Assembly: GCF_900108335.1 (NCBI RefSeq)
Contig: NZ_FNVT01000017.1
Coordinates: 62,001-126,000, forward strand
DNA from: Nonomuraea solani
Lineage (GTDB): Bacteria > Actinomycetota > Actinomycetes > Streptosporangiales > Streptosporangiaceae
Length of the DNA stretch: 64,000 bases
Direction of reading: 5' to 3'
This document shows positions 53,340 through 62,300 of this stretch, piece by piece. A model generated the notes under the pieces. It did no database searches. It was not told the DNA's origin and saw only the letters and a list, made by a program, of their open reading frames with translations. The position numbers and the translations under genes are program-made. Position 1 is the first letter of the stretch. Each line of letters begins with the position of its first letter.

Positions 53340-54222
53340 CACCGTCGCGATCGTCTCGCCGTCGGGGCCGCCCAACGCCGTCCTGCTCAAGCGCGGCATT
53401 CAGCGGCTCGAGGCCCTCGGGCTCAAGGTGGTGACCGGATCGCACGTCCTCGGCCGGCAGCGGCTCGACTTCCTGGCGGGCTCCGACGCCGAACGGGCCG
53501 CCGACCTGCAGGCGGCCTGGTGCGACCCGGCCGTCTCCGCGGTGTTCTGCTCCCGCGGCGGCTACGGCGCCGGCCGGCTGCTGGGCCTGCTCGACTGGGA
53601 CGCCATGCGGGCCGCCGGGCCCAAGGTGCTCCTCGGGTCGAGCGACATCACGGCGCTGCACAACGCGTTCGCGATCGAGCTGGGCGTGCCGACGCTGCAC
53701 GGGCCGATGGCGGCCTGCGACGTCCTCTCCGGCGACGAGCAGGGGCCGGAGCCGGTGACCTGGGAGAGCCTGCGGGCGGCGCTGTTCGGCACGCCCCTGC
53801 CGGTCGCCGGTGACCGGGTGCTGGCGTCCGGGCGGGCCGAGGGCGTGGTGACCGGGGGCAACCTGTCGCTGCTGGCCTCGATGTGCGGAACCCGGTGGCA
53901 GCCGTCGTTCGATGGGAAGATCGTGTTCCTGGAGGACATCGCGGAGGAGCCGTACCGGATCGACCGGATGCTCTCCCAGTTGCTGCAGGCGGGCGCTTTC
54001 GACGGTGTACGCGGGATCGCGCTCGGGTCGTGGGTCGGGTGCGGGGATCCGTACCCGGTTCTGGAGGAACGCCTGGGGCCTCTGGGGGTGCCCGTGGTGG
54101 CCGGGCTTCCGGTGGGACACGGGTCGCCACAGTGGAGTGTGTGGTTCGGCGAGCTTGGGGCTATCGATACCGAATCGTGCTCCCTAGCTGGTCCGATCCG
54201 GCAGAGGGAGCAGGCAAGGTAG
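53326..54222 (+). CDS. LD-carboxypeptidase (peptidase S66)
   Basis: This 298-residue serine peptidase of the S66 family trims the terminal D-Ala from muropeptide tetrapeptides during wall recycling, or inactivates microcin-C-like compounds. The nucleophile motif is LLGSSDITALHN with S106; the Glu is in FLEDIAEEPYRIDRML and the His is in VGHGSPQW. No signal peptide is visible, so it is cytoplasmic. It is coupled to the sirtuin gene. Confidence 0.9.
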   Translation: MQPADTVAIVSPSGPPNAVLLKRGIQRLEALGLKVVTGSHVLGRQRLDFLAGSDAERAADLQAAWCDPAVSAVFCSRGGYGAGRLLGLLDWDAMRAAGPKVLLGSSDITALHNAFAIELGVPTLHGPMAACDVLSGDEQGPEPVTWESLRAALFGTPLPVAGDRVLASGRAEGVVTGGNLSLLASMCGTRWQPSFDGKIVFLEDIAEEPYRIDRMLSQLLQAGAFDGVRGIALGSWVGCGDPYPVLEERLGPLGVPVVAGLPVGHGSPQWSVWFGELGAIDTESCSLAGPIRQREQAR

Positions 54223-54255
54223 GAGGGACGAATCCGACAGAAAGGGACACGGCGC

Positions 54256-55149
54256 GTGAGTTTGTTCAGACGTGACCGGGGGTCCTCGCGCCGGCCGATC
54301 GAGGATGTCGATCTCGATTCGCTGCTCGCGCTCGTCGCGGAATCTCTCGGATACTCCTTCGAGTTCGCTCGTGACGGCTCCTCGGTGAAGCTCAGGGGCG
54401 ACCGCGACATCGTCGTCCGGCTCACCGGGCTGCGGCGGGAGGCGGGGCGCAGGGCCAGGGAAGACTGGCCCATGCTCGTCTCCGAGCACCTCGGGCACGC
54501 CGTCTCCACCGCCGAGTCCGCCGCCCTGTCCGCCAACGGGCGGTGGCTGGACGTGTGCGACCTGCGGCAGGCCAAGCCGTTGCTGCGGACCCGGGTCGAG
54601 GCCGTGGACGAGGTGCCCGACCTGACCCGCGTCGTCGGCCGTCACCTGAACGCCGACCTGGTCGAACTGCTCACCGTGGGCACGCGCGCCGTGCGGCCCG
54701 AGGAGGCCGGGTGCTGGCCGATGCCCCCGGCGCGGGCCCTCGACCTGGCCGTGGCCAACGTCGGGCGGGAGGAGCGGCTGAGGGCCGAGCTGATCGAGCT
54801 GTCCGGCACGCCGGTGACCCGGCTGACCGCCGCCCGGCCGTGCGCGGCCACGCATCTGCGGTGGCTCGGCGGCCATCTTCCGGTGCCGGCGGACGGGGTG
54901 CTGGTGGTGCTGCCGGATCCGTACACGCTGCTGGTGCATCCCGTGGACGGGATCGGGGTGGTGCGGGCCATCGAGCGGCTGCGGGTGCACGCTGAGCGGA
55001 TCTCCGGGCTCAGCTCGCAGGTCTACTGGTGGCATGAGGGGCGGTTGACGCTGATCAAGGCGGACATCGTCACGCAGGCGGGGCAGACCCGGCTGGTGGT
55101 GGCGCCACCGCCGGACTTCGCCCGCGTGCTGGCCCGGCTGGCCGTTTAG
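54256..55149 (+). CDS. Conserved hypothetical protein, possibly DUF1444-like
   Basis: I do not recognise this 297-residue protein with certainty. It begins MSLFRRDRGSSRRPIEDVDL, is soluble and acidic, and has no membrane segment. The segment VAESLGYSFEFARDGSSVKL and the later PADGVLVVLPDPYTLLVHPV with a helical C-terminal half recall the DUF1444/YtpQ family of Firmicutes. GTG 54256 follows a spaced GGGAC region and has no strong ribosome site. It may follow the LD-carboxypeptidase gene in one transcript, 33 bases away. Confidence 0.55.
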   Translation: MSLFRRDRGSSRRPIEDVDLDSLLALVAESLGYSFEFARDGSSVKLRGDRDIVVRLTGLRREAGRRAREDWPMLVSEHLGHAVSTAESAALSANGRWLDVCDLRQAKPLLRTRVEAVDEVPDLTRVVGRHLNADLVELLTVGTRAVRPEEAGCWPMPPARALDLAVANVGREERLRAELIELSGTPVTRLTAARPCAATHLRWLGGHLPVPADGVLVVLPDPYTLLVHPVDGIGVVRAIERLRVHAERISGLSSQVYWWHEGRLTLIKADIVTQAGQTRLVVAPPPDFARVLARLAV

Positions 55150-55206
55150 GGTCCTCCCGTATTTCGGTCCTTGTCCCTTGAGAGACGGGCGGGGCCGGGG
55201 CCCGAG

Positions 55207-55234
55207 GGCGCCGGGCCTCCCAAGGCCCGGCGCC
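55207..55234. terminator. Hairpin between convergent genes
   Basis: GGCGCCGGGCC (55207-55217) pairs perfectly with GGCCCGGCGCC (55224-55234) across a TCCCAA loop. It separates the unknown gene from the convergent UvrA-like gene. Confidence 0.8.
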
Positions 55235-55243
55235 GTCTTCGTG

Positions 55244-57562
55244 TCAGGGGCGGTTGACGTAGTCGCGCAGGTGGATGGCGGTGAGGGAGTCGCCGGTGGC
55301 CACCAGGTCGGACGGGGTGCCGGAGAAGACGACCTGGCCGCCGTCGTGGCCCGCGCCCGGGCCGATGTCGACGATCCAGTCCGCGTGAGCCATGACGGCC
55401 TGGTGGTGCTCGATCACGATGACCGAGTTGCCGTCCTCGACCAGCCGGTCGAGCAGGGCCAGCAGCTTGTCCACGTCCGCCAGGTGCAGCCCCGTGGTGG
55501 GCTCGTCCAGCACGTACGTGGTGCCGTTCTTGGCCATGTTGATGGCGAGCTTGAGCCGCTGCCGCTCCCCGCCCGACAGCGTGGTGAGCGGCTGCCCCAG
55601 CCCCAGGTAGCCGAGGCCGACGGCGACGAGGCGGTCGAGGATCGTGCCCGCCTGGCCGGTGGGGAAGAAGTCGCGCGCCTCCGCCACCGGCATCGCGAGC
55701 ACCTCGCTGATGTTCTTGCCGCGCAGCGTGTACGTCAGCACCTTCGGCGTGAACCGCTTGCCCTCGCACTCCTCGCACACCGAGGCCACCTCGGCCATCA
55801 TGGCCAGGTCGGTGTAGATGAGCCCGATGCCCTTGCAGGCCGGGCACGCCCCCTCGGAGTTCGCGCTGAACAACCCCGGCTTCACCCCGTTGGCCTTGGC
55901 GAACGCCGCGCGGATCGGGTCCAGCACCCCGGTGTAGGTGGCCGGGTTGCTCCGGCGCGAGCCCCGGATCGGCGACTGGTCGGCCACCACCACGCCCTCC
56001 CCGCCGGAGACGTGCCCGTGGATCAGCGAGCTCTTGCCCGACCCCGCCACGCCCGTCACCACGGTCAGCACGCCGAGCGGGATGTCCACGCTCACGTCGC
56101 GCAGGTTGTGCAGGGTGGCGTTCCTGATCGGCAGGTGCCCGGTGGGCTTGCGGACGTTCTCGCGCAGGCGTACCCGGTGGTCGAGGTAGCGGCCCGTCAG
56201 CGTGTCGGAGGCGCGCAGCCCGGCCAGGTCGCCGTCGTAGCACAGCCGGCCGCCGTGCGTTCCAGCGCCGGGCCCCAGGTCCACGACGTGGTCGGCGATC
56301 GCGATCGTCTCCGGCTTGTGCTCGACGACGAGCACCGTGTTGCCCTTGTCGCACAACTGCAGCAGCAGGTTGTTCATCCGCTGGATGTCATGCGGGTGCA
56401 GCCCGGCCGTGGGCTCGTCGAAGACGTACGTGACGTCGGTGAGGCTGGAGTTGAGATGGCGCACCATCTTCACCCGCTGCGCCTCGCCGCCCGACAGCGT
56501 GGACGACTCCCGGTCGAGGCTGAGATAGCCCAGGCCGATCTCGACCAGCGAGTCCAGCGTCGAGCGCAGCCCGTCGAGCACCGGGCCCACCGTACGGTCG
56601 CCGATGCCGCGCACGAAGTCGGCCAGGTCGTTGATCTGCATGGCCGAGCACTCGGCGATGTTCCTGCCCTGGATCAGCGACGAGCGGGCGGCCTCGTTGA
56701 GCCGGGAGCCGCCGCAGGCGGTGCACGAGGTGAGCTTGACCGCCCGGTCGGCGAACGCCCGCGCCCCCGGCTGCATCGAGTCGCGGTCCTTGCCCAGGTA
56801 GGCCCGCTTGATGCGGGGGATCAGGCCCTCGTAGGTGAAGTTGCTGGTGCCGTACTTGAGCTTGGTGGCGGGCTTGTGGAGCAGGTCCTGCCACTGCTGC
56901 TCGGTGAAGTCCTTGAGCTTGGCGTCGTTGTCGAACAGGCCCGAGCCGGTCACGATCTGCCAGGGCCAGCTGTCCACGGCGTGCATGGGGACCTTGATGG
57001 CGCCCTCGTTCAGCGACAGCTCCCTGTCGACCAGCTCGTCCACGTCGATCTCGGACGCCTTGCCCAGCCCTTCGCACTCGGGGCACATGCCCTCGGCCAG
57101 GTTGAAGCTGAAGGCGGAGGCGGAGCCGACGCTGGGCGAGCCGATCCGGCTGAAGATGATCCGCAGCATCGTGTGCGCGTCCGTGGCGGTGCCCACGGTG
57201 GAGCGGGCGTTGGCGCCCATCCGCTCCTGGTCGACGATGATCGCCGCGCTGAGGTTGTGCAGCGCGTCCACGTCGGGGCGGGCCAGGCTCGGCATGAACG
57301 CCTGGATGAACGCCGTGTACGTCTCGTCGATCAGCCGGCGCGACTCCGCGGCGATCGTGTCGAAGACGAGTGAGGACTTACCGGAGCCGGACACTCCGGT
57401 GAAGACGGTGAGCCGCCGCTTGGGGATGTCCAGGGAGACGCCCTTGAGATTGTTCTCCCTGGCGCCACGGACCTGGATGTGGTCGTGGCTGTCCGCGGCG
57501 GAGTGATCGCGGAGTCGGACGGTGCTGGCCTGCTGGCTGGAGAGCACGGAACCTTCCATCAT
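55244..57562 (-). CDS. UvrA-like ATPase (short paralog lacking part of the UvrA insertions)
   Basis: This 772-residue tandem ABC ATPase of the UvrA type has VFTGVSGSGKSSLVFDTIAA, LSGGEAQRVKM, VFDEPTAGLH, VVTGVAGSGKSSLIH, LSGGERQRLKL and VLDEPTTGLHLADV. Canonical UvrA has about 940-970 residues; this copy lacks the room for the full UvrB-binding and first zinc-insertion domains, though CPECEGLG and CPACKGIG...CEECEGK zinc knuckles remain. Such short paralogs occur near antibiotic genes (DrrC type) or act as UvrA2 in damage tolerance. The start ATG 57562 or 57559 is not decided by a ribosome site. Confidence 0.87.
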   Translation of the reverse strand: MMEGSVLSSQQASTVRLRDHSAADSHDHIQVRGARENNLKGVSLDIPKRRLTVFTGVSGSGKSSLVFDTIAAESRRLIDETYTAFIQAFMPSLARPDVDALHNLSAAIIVDQERMGANARSTVGTATDAHTMLRIIFSRIGSPSVGSASAFSFNLAEGMCPECEGLGKASEIDVDELVDRELSLNEGAIKVPMHAVDSWPWQIVTGSGLFDNDAKLKDFTEQQWQDLLHKPATKLKYGTSNFTYEGLIPRIKRAYLGKDRDSMQPGARAFADRAVKLTSCTACGGSRLNEAARSSLIQGRNIAECSAMQINDLADFVRGIGDRTVGPVLDGLRSTLDSLVEIGLGYLSLDRESSTLSGGEAQRVKMVRHLNSSLTDVTYVFDEPTAGLHPHDIQRMNNLLLQLCDKGNTVLVVEHKPETIAIADHVVDLGPGAGTHGGRLCYDGDLAGLRASDTLTGRYLDHRVRLRENVRKPTGHLPIRNATLHNLRDVSVDIPLGVLTVVTGVAGSGKSSLIHGHVSGGEGVVVADQSPIRGSRRSNPATYTGVLDPIRAAFAKANGVKPGLFSANSEGACPACKGIGLIYTDLAMMAEVASVCEECEGKRFTPKVLTYTLRGKNISEVLAMPVAEARDFFPTGQAGTILDRLVAVGLGYLGLGQPLTTLSGGERQRLKLAINMAKNGTTYVLDEPTTGLHLADVDKLLALLDRLVEDGNSVIVIEHHQAVMAHADWIVDIGPGAGHDGGQVVFSGTPSDLVATGDSLTAIHLRDYVNRP

Positions 57563-57770
57563 CGGCTGACTTTTTATGCTGTAAGGGGATAGCCGGGACA
57601 GCTTACATCGGTCTGGAGGGTCCGGCGTATCGCAACAAGCAGTGAAATACGGGCGAACGATCGGCATCGGCCGCGGTGGATCTTCCCGGCGGCGGCTAGC
57701 GTGGCAGACGCTGTCAGTGCACCATCGGTCGGAGTGCGTCGAGTTGCGTGGGAATCACCGGGAGAGCGGC
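57563..57770. promoter_or_regulatory. Divergent promoter region between uvrA-like and YbaB-like genes
   Basis: About 208 bases hold both promoters. The part next to the UvrA-like gene is AT-rich (CTTTTTATGCTGTAAGG near 57570-57587). The frame of the YbaB-like gene is open back to 57642, but the GGGAG site at 57759-57763 supports the later GTG start. I see no other gene here. Confidence 0.5.
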
Positions 57771-58439
57771 GTGCGTGTCGTTCTCGCGAGGGAAAGGCTG
57801 GTCTCGGTCGGGATCGATCCGCGGCTGCTGCGTGAGCCGCCGGAGACCGTCGCCGAGGTCGTGGCGGGGGAGATCGACGCGGCTCTGCGCGACCGGCCCG
57901 CCGATGACGAGGACGTGCCACGGGTCGAGCCGCTGGCGCTGGCCCGGGAGTTGCGCGCGGTGCGGGCCGAGCTGGACGCCAGGATGGCGCGGGTACGAGC
58001 GTCGATCCAGGCGAGCGCGGCCGGGCTGCGCGAGGAGGCCGAGGTGCCGGGCGACGTGCCCACCCTGGACTTCGGTGAGCTGTTCGACCCGCTCGTCGAG
58101 GTGCTGGAGACGATCGGCGGCGTGCCGGTGGAGGATCTGCGCGGGGAGTCCGGCGGACCGGTGAGCGCCGTCTGCGCGCCCGGGCCGCGGCTGGTGTCGT
58201 TGCGGGTGACGCCGCGGGCGATGGGCGGCGGTTCGCGGGAGTTGGGCGAGCGCGTGGCGGGCGCGGTCAACGCCGCCCTGGACGATCTGGCGGCCGGGCT
58301 GCTGCGGCGGCGCGAGGAGGCCGGCGCCGAGCAGATCATGGCCAGGGTGGCGGAGCTGCGGGAGCTGGGCGTGCTGCGGATGCAGGCGTACGTCCAGGAG
58401 ATGACCGGGATGATGGCCGGGATCCGGCCGCGAGCGTGA
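57771..58439 (+). CDS. YbaB/EbfC-like protein of a polymorphic-toxin locus
   Basis: This is a 222-residue acidic protein with long helices. A middle helix (about residues 45-80, ELRAVRAELDARMARVRASI) and a C-terminal part reading LVSLRVTPRAMGGGSRELGE then AGAVNAALDDLAAGLLRRRE are reminiscent of the YbaB/EbfC DNA-binding fold, which in actinobacteria is often fused to or placed beside WXG100 genes. GTG 57771 has GGGAG seven bases upstream. It heads a tight four-gene unit that ends in the RHS protein. The function is unknown; a chaperone or secretion accessory is a guess from context. Confidence 0.55.
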   Translation: MRVVLARERLVSVGIDPRLLREPPETVAEVVAGEIDAALRDRPADDEDVPRVEPLALARELRAVRAELDARMARVRASIQASAAGLREEAEVPGDVPTLDFGELFDPLVEVLETIGGVPVEDLRGESGGPVSAVCAPGPRLVSLRVTPRAMGGGSRELGERVAGAVNAALDDLAAGLLRRREEAGAEQIMARVAELRELGVLRMQAYVQEMTGMMAGIRPRA

Positions 58440-58451
58440 GGGGGCGGCCGG

Positions 58452-58769
58452 GTGGCCGATGAGACGTGGGTGGACTGGGCGGGGCTGCGCCGCTCGGCGG
58501 AGGGCCTCGGGACGGCGTACGAGGACGCGCTCACCGAGGTACGGGCCTTCCAGGAGCGGATGGCCGGCTACGGCGCGCCCTGGGGCGTGAACAACGTCGT
58601 CAGCCAGGCGATCGGCCTGTGCTACGGCGCCGCCAGGGACGAGCACGCCACCTGCCACACCGACAACCTGGACGCCTACGGCGGCTACCCGGCGGGCATG
58701 CGGGCCATGGCCGGCAACGGCCGTCTCGCCGAACAGGACACGGCCGCCATGATCGGGAGCGTCCAATGA
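58452..58769 (+). CDS. WXG100/ESX-like small protein
   Basis: This is a 105-residue helical protein. It starts MADETWVDWAGLRRSAEGLG, has a WGVNNVV turn where WXG100 proteins have their WxG motif, and a second helix (DNLDAYGGYPAGMRAMAGNG). Proteins of this shape accompany polymorphic toxins exported by type VII-like systems. The GTG start is 12 bases after the previous stop, and its own stop overlaps the next start (ATGA). Confidence 0.6.
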   Translation: MADETWVDWAGLRRSAEGLGTAYEDALTEVRAFQERMAGYGAPWGVNNVVSQAIGLCYGAARDEHATCHTDNLDAYGGYPAGMRAMAGNGRLAEQDTAAMIGSVQ

Positions 58770-59236
58770 GTTTCGAGCTGCCCGCCGCCCTCGCGCCGAT
58801 CGAGCTGTTCCTCGGCCGGCTGTTCTCCGACGGTGACGAGGACGTCCTGGTCCAGATGGGTGACGAGCACGACGGGCACGCTGTCAGGATGCGGGAGCAC
58901 CTGGTCGCGGGGGCCGAGCATGTGCGGGGGTTCACCGGCGCGAACCTGGGCGACGGCGTCACCGCCCTCGACGAGAGCTTCGGCCATCCGGAGGGGCCAC
59001 CGCGCAACCTGGCCGACGCCGGCACCGGCAGCCGGGTCATCGGGCTGGGGCTGAAGACGTCGGCCGGGATCGTGCTGGCCCACAAGGGGATCACCCTCTT
59101 CCAGTACGGCCTCACCGCGGCGGCCCTGGCCGAGACTCTGGCCACGGGCGGGGCGATGGCGCCGTTCGTGCGGCAGGCCGGGCAGCGGGCCGTCGACGCG
59201 GTCGCCAACGTCACCGTGAACGAGCTCCTAAGTTGA
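58766..59236 (+). CDS. Hypothetical protein between WXG100-like and RHS genes
   Basis: I do not recognise this 156-residue protein. It is largely helical, with a hydrophobic-amphipathic stretch (about 85-130, LKTSAGIVLAHKGITLFQYG and LTAAALAETLATGG) that might touch a membrane or a toxin partner. It is coupled to the WXG100-like gene by ATGA overlap and lies 80 bases before the RHS gene. It could be a targeting adaptor. A cognate immunity protein would more often be downstream of the toxin, so that role is less likely but not excluded. Confidence 0.5.
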   Translation: MSFELPAALAPIELFLGRLFSDGDEDVLVQMGDEHDGHAVRMREHLVAGAEHVRGFTGANLGDGVTALDESFGHPEGPPRNLADAGTGSRVIGLGLKTSAGIVLAHKGITLFQYGLTAAALAETLATGGAMAPFVRQAGQRAVDAVANVTVNELLS

Positions 59237-59316
59237 GATGACATCTCGGCGCACACCCCTTCCGGCGCCCCGCCCCGCTCATATGATCTTGCGCGGTCGG
59301 AGATCGGGGGGTTCGG

Positions 59317-62300
59317 GTGGCGGCGCCGCTGGGGTTGTTCAAGGCTCTGGCGGCGTTCCTGCGCAGCCCGGGCGCGGGGGCCCGCGCGGGCGCCACCGCC
59401 ATCCGGCCGATCAGGTCGTCCCGGCGGGCCGGGCGGGACCGGGCGTACGCCTCCCGCGTGCTGACCAGGGACCCGATCGACGTGGCGACGGGCGAGGTGC
59501 TGCTCCGGCAGGTCGACGCGGAGGTGGCCGGGGCGCTGCCGCTGTCGTTCGAGCGCACCTATGTGTCGTCGTACCGGAACGGGCGGCTGTTCGGCGCGGC
59601 GTGGGCCTCGACGCTGGACGAGCGGCTCGCGATCGGTGACGGGCACGTGCGGTTCGCGGCGGCGGACGGGATGGTGCTCACCTATCCGGACGCCGGGCCG
59701 CGCCTGCCCCTGGAGGAGGTGGACGGCGGGTACACGATCACCGACCCGCTGACGGGCGTCATCAGGCACTTCACCGGCACCGAACTGGCCGCCGTCAGCG
59801 ACAGGAACGGCCACCGGATCGAGATCGCCCGCTCCGGCGGGCTGCTGGAGGTGCGGCTGCCCGGCGGCCGCCAGGTGGCCGTGGAGCTGGAAGGCGAGCG
59901 GGCGGCCGTGCTGCGGGTGGCCGGTGAGGTGGTGGCCTCCTACCACCACGACGACGCCGGGCGGCTCAGGGAGGTGGGCGACGCCCGCGGGGAGCCGCTG
60001 CGGTTCGCCTACGACGAGGGCGGGCGGCTGGCCGGGTGGACCGACCGCAACGGGTTCCACTACCGCTACACCTACGACGAGCTGGGGCGCGGCGTCCGGG
60101 GCGAGGGGTCCGGCGGGTTCCTCGACGTCTCGCTCGCCTACGCCGCCGACAGCACGACGGTCACCGACGCGCTGGGGCACGTGACGACGTACCACTTCAA
60201 CGAGCTGCGCCAGGTCGTCGCCGAGGTCGATCCGCTCGGCCGGCGCACGCTGAGCGAGTGGGACCGCGACGACCGGCTGCTGTCGCGGACGGACCCGCTC
60301 GGCCGCACCACCCGCTACGGCTACGACCCGGCGGGCAACCTGACCACGGTCGTCCGGCCCGACGGGCTGCGGATGACCGCCCGGTACGACGCGCTCAACC
60401 TGCCCGTCGAGATCGTCGAGGCCGACGGGGCGGTGTGGCGGCAGGAGTACGACGAACGCGGCAACCTCGTCGCCGTCACCGACCCGGGCGGCGGCCGTAC
60501 CCGGCACGCCTACGACGCCCTGGGGCACCTCACGGCGACCACCGACGCGCTGGGCCGCCGCACGCGGGTGGAGACGGACGCGGCCGGGCTGCTGTCGGCG
60601 GTGACCGGCCCGGTGGGCGCGGCCATCCGGGTCGAGCGCGACGCCGCCGGCCGGGTCACCGCCCTGACCGATCCGGCCGAAGGGGTCACCAGGCTCGGGT
60701 GGGCGCCGGGCGGCGAGCTGCTGTGGCGCACCATGCCGGGCGGCGGGACCGAGCGGTGGCGCCACGACGGCGAGGGCAACCCGGTCGAGGCGGTGGACGC
60801 GGCCGGGGGCACGATCCGCACCGAGTTCGGGCCGTTCGACGTGCCCGTCGCCGAAGTGGGGCCCGATGGCGGGCGGCTCGCGTACACCTATGACCGCGAG
60901 CTGCGCCCGCTCACCGTCACCGACGCGCGGGGCCTGGTCTGGCGGTACGAGTACGACGCCGCCGGCCGGCTCGTCCGCGAGACCGACTACGACGGCCGCG
61001 CCCACCGCTACGCCTACGACGACGGCGACCGGCTCGTCGAGCGCGTCAACGCGGCGGGCCAGACGGTCCGGTACGCCTACGACGTCCTCGACAACCTGGT
61101 CGAGGAGCGCGGCGAGGACGTGACCACGTTCGCCTACGACCCGGCGGGGCGGCTGGTGCACGCCCGTGGGCCCGGCGCCGAGCTGCGCTTCGAACGGGAC
61201 GCGCTGGGGCGCATCCTCGCCGAGACGTGCGACGGGGGCACGCTGACCAGCGACTACGACCTGGCCGGGCAGCGGGTGCGGCGGCGTACGCCGTCGGGGG
61301 CGCGCAGCGACTGGAGTTACGACGCGGGCGGCCGGGCCACCGAGCTGCGCACCGCCGGCGGGGCGCTCCGGTTCCGGTACGACGCGGCGGGGCGCGAGGT
61401 CGAGCGGCACGCCGGCGGCTGGGCGCTGTCGCAGTCGTGGACCCCCGATCACCTTCCGGCCTCGCAGACCGCGTGGGGCGTCCTGCACCGCTCGTACCAA
61501 TACCGTGCCGACGGCCTGCTCACCGCCGTCACCGACCAGGACGACGGCCCGCGCCACTACACCCTGGACCCGGCCGACCGCGTCACCTCGGTGTGCTCGG
61601 CGGACCGTGAGGAGCGCTACGTCTACGACCCCGCGGGCACCGTCACCGAAGCATCGGTCCACGCGGGGCCCGCCCTCGTCCTGGCCGGTCGTGTCCGCTA
61701 CGAGTACGACGCGCAGGGCCGGGTCACGCGGCGGACGTCAGGGTCGCGGGAGTGGCGCTACGAGTGGGACGCCGAGGACCGCCTCGTGGCCGCCGTCACC
61801 CCCGGCGGCGGGACCTGGCGCTACCGCTACGACCCGCTCGGCCGCAGGGTCGCCAAACAGCGCCTCGACGGCGCGACCGTGGCCGAGGAGATCCGCTTCG
61901 TCTGGGACGGCGACGTCCTGGCCGAGCAGGTGACCGACGGCGGGGTCACCACGTGGGACCACGAGCCGGGCACGTTCCGGCCGCTCACCCAGACCGAGCG
62001 CGCCCACGGCGGCGGGCCACGCTTCCACGTGGTCGTCACCGACGCCATCGGCACCCCGACCGAGCTGATCGACGCGGCCGGCCGGATCACCGCCCGCCTG
62101 CGCACCACCCTCTGGGGCGACGGCGGCCCGTCACCCTGCCCGCTGCGCTTCCCCGGCCAGTACCGCGACGACGAGACCGGCCTGCACTACAACGTGCACC
62201 GCTACTACGACCCCGTCGCGGGCCGCTACCTCAGCCAGGACCCGCTCGGCCTGGCCCCGGGCCCCGACCCGTACGCGTACGTCCCCAACCCCACCCGCCA

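Noticed and set aside
58600-61662. A 1020-codon open frame on the minus strand across the RHS gene
   Set aside because: It is a mirror frame caused by high GC and regular YD repeats. Its translation is His/Arg/Pro/Gly-rich with no domain, and it conflicts with a clear RHS protein.
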